45,924 nt of DNA. Origin: Bradyrhizobium sp. AUGA SZCCT0283. Its GTDB lineage: Bacteria; Pseudomonadota; Alphaproteobacteria; Rhizobiales; Xanthobacteraceae. This document shows, piece by piece, positions 16,974 through 24,265 of this stretch (positions are counted from its first letter, which is position 1; each line of letters opens with the position of its first letter). The notes below the pieces were generated by a model. The model had not been told where the DNA came from. It worked only from the letters and a program-made list of their open reading frames with translations, and searched no databases. The stretch spans positions 1 to 45,924 of the forward strand of contig NZ_JAFCLU010000044.1 of NCBI RefSeq assembly GCF_018130385.1, in the 5' to 3' direction. The position numbers and the translations under genes were made by a program.

Positions 16974-17936
16974 CTATCGCGTCGCGGCTGCGACCTCGCC
17001 ACTGGGGAAGGCGAGCGTGCGCGCCGCCTGCAGCCACGCGATCCACGCCGCCATGCCTGCCCCGGTCTTGGCCGAGACCTCGATGACCTTGATCCTTGGG
17101 TTGACCTTGCGGGCGTTGGCGACGCACGCCTTGGCGTCGAAATCGACATGCGGCAACAGATCGACCTTCGACAGCAACATCAGGTTGGCGGACGCGAACA
17201 TATCGGGATATTTCAGCGGCTTGTCCTCGCCCTCGGTCACCGACAGCACGACAACGCGGTGCGCCTCGCCGAGATCGAACGCCGCCGGACAGACGAGATT
17301 GCCGACGTTTTCGACGAACAGCACCGCCCCATCAGCGGGTCGCAAGGTCTCGACTGCATGGCCGACCATATGGGCGTCGAGATGACAGCCTTTGCCGGTA
17401 TTGATCTGAAGCGCCGGAACGCCGGTTGCCCGGATGCGTTCGGCGTCGTTGCTGGTCTGCTGATCACCTTCGATCACCGCAACAGGCACTTGAGTCTTGA
17501 GCAGTTCGATGGTGGCGACAAGCAGCGTGGTCTTGCCGGAGCCCGGACTGGAGACGACATTCAGCGCCAGGATGCCGGCGGCGTCGAAGCAAGCCCGGTT
17601 GGCGGCGGCATAGGCATTGTTCTTCGCCAGGATATCCTGCTCGATTTGCACCATGCGAGTCTGGCTGAGACCGGGGGCATGCGCGCGAGCGGGCCCGGCG
17701 CCGAAATCCATCACCGCAGCTCCGGGGCCATGCTGGTGGTGGTGATGCTCGTGATGCGGATGTTCGTGATCGCCGTCATGGCCATGATGATGGTGATGAT
17801 CGCCATGATGATGACGCCCATCGTGATGTGCATGGCTATGCACGGTTCCGTCGGCATGGGCGTGCTCGTGAGGTCTGCTTCTTGCAGCGCCTTCGATCGT
17901 GGTTTCGCCCGTCGCGCATCCGCAAACTGTACACAT
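16974..17936 (-). CDS. hypB: HypB, GTPase for nickel insertion with histidine-rich nickel store (320 aa)
   Basis: SIMIBI-class GTPase that delivers nickel to the hydrogenase precursor together with HypA. The N-terminus MCTVCGC is the high-affinity nickel motif. Residues 23-69 contain 25 histidines among Asp, Gly and Glu, a nickel-storage region like that of Bradyrhizobium HypB. The G domain has SSPGSGKTTLL (P-loop), EGDQQTSNDAERI, and SKVDLLPHVDF. The gene starts at 17936, overlapping the hypA stop by one base (TGATG). Confidence 0.97.
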   Translation of the reverse strand: MCTVCGCATGETTIEGAARSRPHEHAHADGTVHSHAHHDGRHHHGDHHHHHGHDGDHEHPHHEHHHHQHGPGAAVMDFGAGPARAHAPGLSQTRMVQIEQDILAKNNAYAAANRACFDAAGILALNVVSSPGSGKTTLLVATIELLKTQVPVAVIEGDQQTSNDAERIRATGVPALQINTGKGCHLDAHMVGHAVETLRPADGAVLFVENVGNLVCPAAFDLGEAHRVVVLSVTEGEDKPLKYPDMFASANLMLLSKVDLLPHVDFDAKACVANARKVNPRIKVIEVSAKTGAGMAAWIAWLQAARTLAFPSGEVAAATR

Positions 17937-18277
17937 CAGTCGACCTCCAGTTCCTTGATCCTCAGTTCATCCCCCGAGGTCATCTGCAACTGATGCCCGC
18001 CACATTCGGGGCAGGCATCAAAGCGCCGGACCACCGCTACACTCTTGCAGCACGACAAGCACCAGGCCTGTGCTGGGCTTGTCTCGATCTCAAGCCGTGC
18101 GCCATCCGCCAGCGTTCCCTTGACCACGACGTCGAAAGAGAAACGCAGCGATTCCTCCTCGACGCTGGCAAGTGGACCGATTTCCAGCCAGACGGTCCTG
18201 ACCCGCGCGTAATCGTGCTGGCGGGCCTGCTCCTGCAGCGTCGTCAGAATGCTTTCCGCCAGCGCCATCTCATGCAT
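17936..18277 (-). CDS. hypA: HypA, nickel metallochaperone (113 aa)
   Basis: It begins MHEMALAESIL: His2 and Glu3 are the nickel-binding residues. Two CxxC-type pairs (CLSC and CPEC) form the zinc site in the second half. It works with HypB to insert nickel into the large subunits. The ATG shares bases with the hupK stop, and its own stop overlaps the hypB start. Confidence 0.96.
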   Translation of the reverse strand: MHEMALAESILTTLQEQARQHDYARVRTVWLEIGPLASVEEESLRFSFDVVVKGTLADGARLEIETSPAQAWCLSCCKSVAVVRRFDACPECGGHQLQMTSGDELRIKELEVD

Positions 18278-19455
18278 CAGTGCACCGCAAGACTATATTC
18301 AACACAAGGGTCGAATGCCGTAATCATCAGATCCGCCAAGCCACGCGCATCGCTCCGCCCGCTGCCGGCGATCTGCGCGAGAGCCCGAGCGGCGGCACCC
18401 TCGGGATGAAAATTCCATTCGGTCGGGGCCACGATCAGATAGCGCTTCACGAGCCCGCGCTGGATCTCGACACCGTGGATAAGCCGGCCACGCGCCGCCT
18501 CGCTGCGCGCGATACCGATGCCGTCCCCGCAGGCATCGACCGTTTCGTCGCCCTCACTCCCGAGGCTCCCCGCTTCGCCAAGGTCAGTCATCCGATCGGG
18601 CAGGCCCGCGAGCTCGACGAGCCGCGCGACCAGCCGCGCGCCGATGCCATGCTCGCGCCCGTCGCCAAGCGCCTGGATCAGCGGATGCCGGGCTTGCCGC
18701 GACAGCGCCGTCGTTTCCCGGGGGCGCCCCTCCCAGGTTGGCAATGCGATGAACTGCTCGGCGTTTTCGCCGAACAGCATGCTGGCAAGGTCGACGTCAT
18801 CAATATCCGGCACGGCATCGATGGAGACCGAGCCGATCTGCAACGCGGCGGAGCGCAACGTCCGCTGCAACAGAAGCTGGGCGGGCAATCTGCCCGCATG
18901 GGCCCAGTCTCCGAGATCCGCGAGTGTGCTTCGGGCGAGCCAGGTATCCGGAGGCTCTCCGAACACAACCGTCTCGAGGAGATCGCCGAGATCGGCGACC
19001 GCGCTTTCGATCGCCGCAACATCGCACCTCACCACGCCGCCCGGCTCAAACACGGTTCCGCTGCCGGCCATTGCCTGGCGAAACCGCTGGTCGAGCCCCA
19101 TCACCTGGCGCAGCGTTGCCGGATCGGTCGCCAATGCCATGCAGCGCGGCCAATCCATCGCCACTCGTAGCAAATGCTCGCGGGCTGTTTCCGCCAACAG
19201 CAGAGAATCGCGCATTCGCCTGGTTTCGGAGGATGTTGCGATGCCGAGCGCGCGCTCGCACGCCGTCGCCGCCGCCGCGCCCTGCGCCATGCCGCAAACG
19301 CCGAACACCAGCGGCACCAGGTTCGCCACCTCGGCTGGCCGGCGGCCATGGAACATCCGGGTCACCCCGCGTGGACGGCTCGATGCGATCCGGGCCGAGG
19401 CGGACGACCCGGACCGGCACGTCAAATCGATATCCAGGCGCCCCGCAATCGTCAT
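18277..19455 (-). CDS. hupK: HupK/HoxV, large-subunit-like assembly scaffold (392 aa)
   Basis: HupK is related to hydrogenase large subunits but is an assembly scaffold, thought to carry the Fe(CN)2CO unit toward HupL. The sequence shows the relation and the decay: the N-terminal CxxC of true subunits is reduced to one cysteine (C54 in VFGVCGMAQG), and the C-terminal motif is DPCVEYSLAVH with a single Cys384. The block RYLIVAPTEWNFHPEG mirrors YQCVVPTTWNGSPRD of HupL. The start at 19455 overlaps the hupJ stop (ATGA). Confidence 0.92.
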   Translation of the reverse strand: MTIAGRLDIDLTCRSGSSASARIASSRPRGVTRMFHGRRPAEVANLVPLVFGVCGMAQGAAAATACERALGIATSSETRRMRDSLLLAETAREHLLRVAMDWPRCMALATDPATLRQVMGLDQRFRQAMAGSGTVFEPGGVVRCDVAAIESAVADLGDLLETVVFGEPPDTWLARSTLADLGDWAHAGRLPAQLLLQRTLRSAALQIGSVSIDAVPDIDDVDLASMLFGENAEQFIALPTWEGRPRETTALSRQARHPLIQALGDGREHGIGARLVARLVELAGLPDRMTDLGEAGSLGSEGDETVDACGDGIGIARSEAARGRLIHGVEIQRGLVKRYLIVAPTEWNFHPEGAAARALAQIAGSGRSDARGLADLMITAFDPCVEYSLAVH

Positions 19456-20039
19456 GGCTCGACAACCTCGGCTTCAGGATTGCGGCCGAACAATAGACCG
19501 CGCCGCGACAGCTTCCCAGCCTCCATCGCGTCGCCGCCCGAATGAGGGCGCTCTCCGGCCGATCCGGCGCCGGCCGGCTGCTCTGCATCGTCAGCCAGAC
19601 GGACGTCGAACAGTACCGTGACAGCGGATTCCGCCGTGATCAGCGCCGCGCCGTGGCTTTCGAACTCCAGCACCGGCGAAAACAGCGAGCACATCTGATA
19701 GCGGCCCAGACCGCCCTCCTCACCGACGATGAATTCGAAGCGTCCGGCGGGAAAGCTGTGAGTGACAGTGCTACCGATCTGCAGGGCAAGGTAGTCTTGG
19801 CGCTGGCCGGACGTGCGCGGCAGCAGCATCAAATTGATGAACCAGGGCGTTACCAGCGCGGACAGCCAGCCGGCCTGCACCACGCGTGTCCCGACGGCCT
19901 TGACTGCAAGCGCGGGGTTGAGAATTGGCACGTCCTGCATCCGCTCGCGATGCACCCGTTCGAAGGCCGCCTCCAGCCCGGCGGCGACAGCGCGCAGCTC
20001 CACATCCGTCGGCTTGGGTTCGAGCATGCTGTCAGCCAT
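19452..20039 (-). CDS. hupJ: HupJ, HybE-family hydrogenase assembly chaperone (195 aa)
   Basis: Assembly chaperone of the HupJ/HybE family, thought to help Fe-S cluster insertion or proofreading of the small subunit before Tat export. Recognisable features are ERVHRERMQDVPILNPALAV, VVQAGWLSALVTPWFINLMLLP and FPAGRFEFIVGEEGGLGRYQMCSLFSPV. The C-terminal RRGLLFGRNPE tail is typical. The start is uncertain: ATG 20039 (MADSMLEP) overlaps the hupI stop by 8 nt, and ATG 20048 is also in frame; neither has a clear ribosome site. Confidence 0.9.
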   Translation of the reverse strand: MADSMLEPKPTDVELRAVAAGLEAAFERVHRERMQDVPILNPALAVKAVGTRVVQAGWLSALVTPWFINLMLLPRTSGQRQDYLALQIGSTVTHSFPAGRFEFIVGEEGGLGRYQMCSLFSPVLEFESHGAALITAESAVTVLFDVRLADDAEQPAGAGSAGERPHSGGDAMEAGKLSRRGLLFGRNPEAEVVEP

Positions 20040-20265
20040 GTGTTTCATCGTCGAGCACGAGAAAGCCGTCCTTGGCACCGTCGCAGTTGGGACATGTCCA
20101 GTGCTCCGGCAGTCCAGTGAAGGGCGTGCCAGCTGGAATCTGCCAGTAGGTGTCTCCCTCGACCGGATCGTAGACGTACCAGCAGATCTTGCACTCCAGA
20201 CGCGTGGCGTCGTCGATCTTGGCGTTGTCGCCGCCGAACGAGCCCGCAAAGAAATGATCGCTCAC
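20032..20265 (-). CDS. hupI: HupI, rubredoxin of the hydrogenase operon (77 aa, GTG start)
   Basis: Rubredoxin with C25-x2-C28 (CKIC) and C58-x2-C61 (CPNC) binding one iron; the WTCPNCDGAKDGF block is standard. In rhizobia HupI helps protect or mature HupS in air. No ATG lies before the rubredoxin fold. The GTG at 20265 is embedded in the hupH stop region (CTGTGAGC), so translational coupling explains the start. The roughly 20-residue N-terminal extension before the first cysteine is usual for HupI. Confidence 0.93.
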   Translation of the reverse strand: MSDHFFAGSFGGDNAKIDDATRLECKICWYVYDPVEGDTYWQIPAGTPFTGLPEHWTCPNCDGAKDGFLVLDDETHG

Positions 20266-21098
20266 AGGTAGACGTCCAGAATCTCGCCCAGCCGCTGGGC
20301 GCTGTCCTCGAGGTCCTCCGGCGCCGCGCAGGCCACGCTTGGGATATCGGTGATCTCGATCGTGTTCAGGATGACCGCCTCGCGGGAGTTGAAGTAGCGC
20401 ACATACCAGCCATTGCGCGTTGCCGTCGACGAAATGCGGCAATTGCCGTAGCCGCGCGACAGGATCGTCACCGAGCCCGATCCGAGCCGCGCATCGAGGT
20501 AGCTGACGTCCTCGTCGCTGAGCGGCAGCAGGCTCAGATTGATGACATGAGCCTCGGCGCCCGGCCGCCAGGCCGCGAGTTTGTCAGTCATCTCCGTAAC
20601 CAGCGCCGGCGCATTGTAGACCATGGCGGGTAGCGGTCCGTCGTGAGACTTCAAGACAGGCGCCGTGGCATCCTGAGCCGATAGCAGCACGCAACGGGGA
20701 AAGCCGCCGACCTCGATCGTGTCCCTTTGCAGACGGCCCGCCGCGTTCAGTTCGTGAACGCGCCACACGCCGGCCAGAACCGATTCCTGCGCCTGGATGG
20801 TACTTCCCGCGACGATAGAGACCTCGCCGTCCCCGAGCACCTGATCCACGAAAGCCCGGTTTTGCCTGTCGAGCGCGCCGAGATCGAAGCTCGCGCTTCT
20901 CCCTTCGGCAAGCGCATCGCGGACTTCGCCCAGAAGGGCGAGCGCCGAATCGATGTCCTCGACTTCGTCCGGCTCCGGTACTGCGGGCATGGCGTAAGTC
21001 CGCATGGCCTTCGGCATTTCCATGTAGGCGAGTTCGGCGCCGTCCGCGTCGGCCGGCTGGGTTCCAGGTCCGACGATCCCCATGTTGATCCCGCTCAT
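20262..21098 (-). CDS. hupH: HupH/HyaF-family hydrogenase assembly protein (278 aa)
   Basis: Member of the HupH/HyaF family, needed for maturation of the small subunit, particularly under oxygen. Diagnostic blocks: GTQPADADGAELAYMEMP, IVAGSTIQAQESVLAGVWRV, NAPALVTEMTDKL, HVINLSLLPLSDED, GSVTILSRGYGNCRISST and NSREAVILNTIEITDIPSVA. It is about the usual length. The start at 21098 overlaps hupG by 4 nt. The biochemical activity is not settled. Confidence 0.93.
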   Translation of the reverse strand: MSGINMGIVGPGTQPADADGAELAYMEMPKAMRTYAMPAVPEPDEVEDIDSALALLGEVRDALAEGRSASFDLGALDRQNRAFVDQVLGDGEVSIVAGSTIQAQESVLAGVWRVHELNAAGRLQRDTIEVGGFPRCVLLSAQDATAPVLKSHDGPLPAMVYNAPALVTEMTDKLAAWRPGAEAHVINLSLLPLSDEDVSYLDARLGSGSVTILSRGYGNCRISSTATRNGWYVRYFNSREAVILNTIEITDIPSVACAAPEDLEDSAQRLGEILDVYL

Positions 21099-21559
21099 GC
21101 GACCTCTCCCGAATGATCGTGGCTGTCCGATCCGCTTGCCCTCAGATGCGCGGCGATGCTCGCGGGCAGATTGAAGGGCGGCGGCTCGCTGGGGCTGCGC
21201 GCCAGAATGGCCTCGATCTCGGCAAAGTAATCTTGCCAGTCGAGCAGCCGGGTGATCGCGCCGAGATAGCCCCGGCGGCGAAGAAATACGAAAGCCGGAA
21301 AGGTATTGAAGCGGAAGCGCCGCTGCAGCGCGCGCTCGGAGGCCTTCTCGACCAGCGCCGGGGCCAGGCGCCCACCGAACGACTTCATCAACTCGGCAAC
21401 GATGACAGCGGCGTCGTTGCTTTCGACCAGACGGTCGGCATCGCCGGGAAAGAACAGCAGCGAATGCTCATGGGCATCGAGAAAGGCATCCACATTCGCC
21501 TCGCCGACGAGGCTGAACCCGTGTCTTTCGACCAGCGCGTCAATGAGTGGCGTCGACAT
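21095..21559 (-). CDS. hupG: HupG/HyaE-family thioredoxin-like chaperone (154 aa)
   Basis: Thioredoxin-fold chaperone of the HyaE/HupG family, without the CxxC active site, believed to bind the Tat leader of the small subunit. It begins MSTPLIDALVERHG; LLFFPGDADRL and FRFNTFPAFVFLRRRGYLGAI match the family. The start at 21559 lies within the end of hupF (20-nt overlap); a longer upstream reading is the shadow of hupF. Confidence 0.9.
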   Translation of the reverse strand: MSTPLIDALVERHGFSLVGEANVDAFLDAHEHSLLFFPGDADRLVESNDAAVIVAELMKSFGGRLAPALVEKASERALQRRFRFNTFPAFVFLRRRGYLGAITRLLDWQDYFAEIEAILARSPSEPPPFNLPASIAAHLRASGSDSHDHSGEVA

Positions 21560-21887
21560 CGGCACTATCCTTTCGAGATGGCGGCAACTGGATTTTGAGG
21601 TGGGGCGGAAGTTCCGGCTCGCGGCCGGCAAGATCGGGAAACAGGTGGTCGATGTCTTCGGTCTTTCCACCGAGAGCCAGCCTGAGCGCATCGAGCGCAC
21701 TGCCGATGAGCAACGCCTGTTCGGACGTCACCACCTCGCGTGCGGCGTCGAGGAAAACCAGAACCCACGTCCCTTCCGGCTGATCGCCGACGAGGCGCAT
21801 ATCGATCTCGCGGCGCTCGCCGGCGGCTTCGCAGATGGCGTAGCCGGATTCCGGTCGGATCACCTGCATGGGCACACCGATGCACAT
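21540..21887 (-). CDS. hupF: HupF, HypC-family chaperone for HupL (115 aa)
   Basis: HypC-like chaperone; the start MCIGVPMQV supplies the essential Cys2, and the central GTWVLVFLDAAREVV block matches HypC. Its C-terminal extension (about residues 80-115) distinguishes it from HypC; in Rhizobium HupF stabilises HupL at high oxygen. The ATG at 21887 overlaps the hupD stop by one base (TGATG). An in-frame GTG just upstream is less likely because it would move the cysteine. Confidence 0.94.
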   Translation of the reverse strand: MCIGVPMQVIRPESGYAICEAAGERREIDMRLVGDQPEGTWVLVFLDAAREVVTSEQALLIGSALDALRLALGGKTEDIDHLFPDLAGREPELPPHLKIQLPPSRKDSADVDATH

Positions 21888-22558
21888 CACCCGACTCCGG
21901 GCGTTTGTGGAGGCTGTCGATCGGCTGTCCCAGCATGGACCCGTTCCGCCATCAACACGCGCGGATCGCCGAAGCGACAGGCATCCTCGGCGGAAGGCCG
22001 CTGCGCCTCATAGCGCGACATCACCATGTGCTCGCAGGCGAGCGTCTCCGTTTCCGGCAACGGCACGTCGCGCCGATAGCCGCTGATCCCGAAGCGGGCG
22101 AGGAAATCGATCGCGTGCTGGATTGCCGGACCGATACGCGCCTTCATCTCGTCGCGCAGCGAACCTCCGAAGTCGTCGAGTTCCACCGGCTGCACACCAA
22201 TCAGGTACAGGTGCTGCGTCGCGCCGCCCAGAAGCTCGGCCGTGGCCAGCACTTCCTGAAATCCCGTCTGATGCAGACTGATCTTTTTCGCGCCGAGGAA
22301 TTTGGGCACCTCATCGCCCTCGACCAGCTTGATCGTGCCGGGCGGCAAGCCGTAATCGACCGCATCGAACACGATCAGGATATCGGCCTCGCGCACATGC
22401 TGCACGAGATAGAGGCCCTGCGTGCCGCCATCCATCAGGCGGACATTTTCGGGCCACTGATAAAGGCGGTGCATTGCCTCGACGGCGCGCACACCGAACC
22501 CCTCGTCAGCCCATAGCAGATTTCCGATCCCGATGATCAGGACCTTCGGCGTTTCCAT
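21887..22558 (-). CDS. hupD: HupD, endopeptidase that matures HupL (223 aa)
   Basis: Nickel-dependent protease that removes the C-terminal peptide of HupL after nickel insertion. It begins METPKVLIIGIGNLLWADEGFGV; Glu19, Asp65 and His96 correspond to the metal-sensing residues Glu16, Asp62 and His93 of E. coli HybD. It is longer than HybD, with an extra 50-60 residue tail of low complexity that ends in the hupF overlap. It is separated from hupC by about 400 bp, unlike the compact layout elsewhere in the locus. Confidence 0.95.
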   Translation of the reverse strand: METPKVLIIGIGNLLWADEGFGVRAVEAMHRLYQWPENVRLMDGGTQGLYLVQHVREADILIVFDAVDYGLPPGTIKLVEGDEVPKFLGAKKISLHQTGFQEVLATAELLGGATQHLYLIGVQPVELDDFGGSLRDEMKARIGPAIQHAIDFLARFGISGYRRDVPLPETETLACEHMVMSRYEAQRPSAEDACRFGDPRVLMAERVHAGTADRQPPQTPGVG

Positions 22559-22667
22559 CGCACGCCTCCTCGTTCTTGATTGCCGAGCGTTGCGTTAGGG
22601 AAGTGGTTAGCAAGGTTTGGGCCACCGGATGAAATGGCAACAAAAACAGTGAACTATCCCTCGATGA

Positions 22668-22683
22668 TGCAAGGCAGCGGCCG
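22668..22683 (-). promoter_or_regulatory. Candidate sigma54 promoter of the hupD-distal operon
   Basis: On the minus strand CGGCCGCTGCCTTGCA has GG and GC exactly 10 nt apart and a perfect TTGCA; the -24 half (CGGCCG for TGGCAC) is weaker. A start near 22657 would give a leader of about 100 nt to hupD. A 19-nt imperfect palindrome (22722-22740, CTGGAA/TTCCAG arms) lies upstream. The 396-bp hupC-hupD gap has no convincing gene. Confidence 0.4.
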
Positions 22684-22721
22684 GGATCGATGCAAGCGAA
22701 ATTGCCAAACACCAACCGGAT

Positions 22722-22740
22722 CTGGAAAGCCGGCTTCCAG
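22722..22740. repeat. Palindrome upstream of hupD
   Basis: CTGGAAAGCCGGCTTCCAG is a palindrome with one extra A (CTGGAA-GCC / GGC-TTCCAG). It lies about 74 bp upstream of the predicted sigma54 start for hupD and could be a regulator site or a hairpin. Confidence 0.4.
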
Positions 22741-22894
22741 CCTCGTAGCACCTGCAGGGCCAATTCCTGGCGGCCCCCTTTGGGGCGGTCCTGCTTGGTC
22801 AGAACATTTCCAGGACGCCCGCCGTATTGGCTCATCCGCTGACAGGGCGCCGTGACTGACGGATACGCTTCCCGTCGCGTCCCGCAAAAGCAAT

Positions 22895-22917
22895 CGGGGC
22901 GCGTGAAACGCGCCCCG
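22895..22917. terminator. GC-rich stem-loop after hupC
   Basis: CGGGGCGCG and CGCGCCCCG form a perfect 9-bp stem around a TGAAA loop, 38 nt beyond the hupC stop. In the direction of hupC transcription it is followed by GATTGCTTTTGCG, with only a short T-run, so it may be an attenuator or an mRNA-end stabiliser rather than a strong terminator. Confidence 0.5.
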
Positions 22918-22954
22918 TGCCGTTGTTATAACCTTTGCGGACGCCTGCCGCCGT

Positions 22955-23665
22955 TCAGTGACGATCGTCAGGCGGCCGCGCGTCCTTGAACGTGCGCCAA
23001 CCGGAGATCATCGTGCTGACGATGCTCTGCCGCGACATCACGTCTTCACGAAGGGCCGCATAGACGTGAACCAGCACGAAGCACACGATGGCCCACATCC
23101 CGACATGATGCCACGTGTGGACATTCTGGCTGTTGCCGAACAGGCCGATGATCCAGCCGGAGAACCAGCGGTACTGCCACGAGCCCATGCCTTCGCCCTC
23201 GCCGTAGAGGGCCAGGCCCGTCGCCATCATGAAGACGATGCCCCACACGAACACGAAGTGCATCACGAGGGTGGCTAGCGGATTGTGGCCCTCGTACTTC
23301 TTGGGTTCCCTGGCGATGAAGAGATACCACTTGATCTCGTGGAAGACTTCACCCCACCAGTGGGCGTTGAACAGCGGCGGCAGGAATATCTGCCGCGCAT
23401 GGGGATTGCCGACGAACGCCCAGTACAACCGGAGTATAAAGCCGGCGATCAGCACGTAGCCGGCCGCAAAATGGGCGAACCTGATGTAGCCCATCAGGTA
23501 ATGATCGCTCGCCTCACCCGATAGCGAGGGAAAAGGCGCGCCGATGAAATATCCCGTCACCGCCAGCACGAGAATGGCGAGAGCGTTGATCCAATGCCAG
23601 AGCCGGACCGGCCCCTCATAAACGTAGACCGCCTGCTGTATGGTTGCGCCGGAATCTATCGACAT
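22955..23665 (-). CDS. hupC: HupC, cytochrome b membrane subunit of the uptake hydrogenase (236 aa)
   Basis: Integral-membrane di-heme cytochrome b that anchors HupSL and passes electrons to quinone. Several hydrophobic spans are evident (about residues 28-48, 66-88, 131-155, 188-210), with conserved YEGPVRLWHWINA, HFAAGYVLIAGFILRLYW and NVHTWHHVGMW carrying heme-ligand histidines. The start at 23665 (MSIDSGATIQQ) has GAGGAG 7-8 nt upstream; upstream residues in the frame are the shadow of hupE. It follows hupE by 10 nt. Confidence 0.95.
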   Translation of the reverse strand: MSIDSGATIQQAVYVYEGPVRLWHWINALAILVLAVTGYFIGAPFPSLSGEASDHYLMGYIRFAHFAAGYVLIAGFILRLYWAFVGNPHARQIFLPPLFNAHWWGEVFHEIKWYLFIAREPKKYEGHNPLATLVMHFVFVWGIVFMMATGLALYGEGEGMGSWQYRWFSGWIIGLFGNSQNVHTWHHVGMWAIVCFVLVHVYAALREDVMSRQSIVSTMISGWRTFKDARPPDDRH

Positions 23666-23675
23666 GACGCTCTCC

Positions 23676-24251
23676 TCACAATGTCGCGACGAGATAAGCG
23701 CCGGATGCCACAATACCGGCTCCGAGCAGGCGGGACGCATGCGGCACGACGGCGATGGTGCGGCCGACCACGATGCCCGCGATGTGCAGGATCGCGGTTG
23801 TGATCGCGAAGCCGGCCATGTAGCCAACCATCGTTCCGGTCGCCTCGATGCCATGAGCATGGCCGTGGAAGACGGCGAACAACGCGATGAGTGCCGCGCC
23901 CACCCCGACCGGCAGACCGACGCCTGCCGCGATCAGCGCACCGAGCGCCACCACCGACATCGCGATCGCAGTTTCTGCCGCGGGCAGCGCGACCGCGGCC
24001 AGAGCAAGCCCCGCCCCCGCCAACATGGCGGCCACGAAGATCGCCGGGACGATCCAGACCCGCCGCCCGGCGACAAGCGCCGACCAGATGCCGACCGCGA
24101 TCATGGCCAGCATGTGGTCGAGCCCGCCCAGCGGGTGGGCAAGTCCGGCCACGAAGCCGTGCATGTGCGGCTCTGCCCCGCTATGCGCGAAAGCTGGCGT
24201 TGCGAGTGCCGCCAAGGCGGCGGCCGATGCGAAACGAATGAATATTTTCAT
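23676..24251 (-). CDS. hupE: HupE, HupE/UreJ-family nickel permease (191 aa)
   Basis: Inner-membrane nickel uptake protein with a signal peptide (MKIFIRFASAAALAALATPAFA, cleaved before HSGAEP) and about six hydrophobic spans. The family metal motif HPLGGLDHMLAM is present, followed by FHGHAHGIEA as a second His motif. The start at 24251 has GGAG 8 nt upstream and gives a good leader; ATG 24266 overlapping the hupL stop is an alternative. The order hupSLEC, with hupE before hupC, differs from the Rhizobium leguminosarum order (hupSLCDE). Confidence 0.93.
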   Translation of the reverse strand: MKIFIRFASAAALAALATPAFAHSGAEPHMHGFVAGLAHPLGGLDHMLAMIAVGIWSALVAGRRVWIVPAIFVAAMLAGAGLALAAVALPAAETAIAMSVVALGALIAAGVGLPVGVGAALIALFAVFHGHAHGIEATGTMVGYMAGFAITTAILHIAGIVVGRTIAVVPHASRLLGAGIVASGAYLVATL

Positions 24252-24265
24252 TGGTTTGTTCTCCA

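Noticed and set aside
22691..22707. A second sigma54-like element upstream of hupD (TGGCAATTTCGCTTGCA on the minus strand)
   Set aside because: GG and GC are 11 nt apart instead of 10, a spacing that normally abolishes sigma54 promoter function.
22580..22855. Possible small gene on the plus strand in the hupC-hupD gap
   Set aside because: The translation is low-complexity, has no ribosome site and overlaps the predicted promoter elements.
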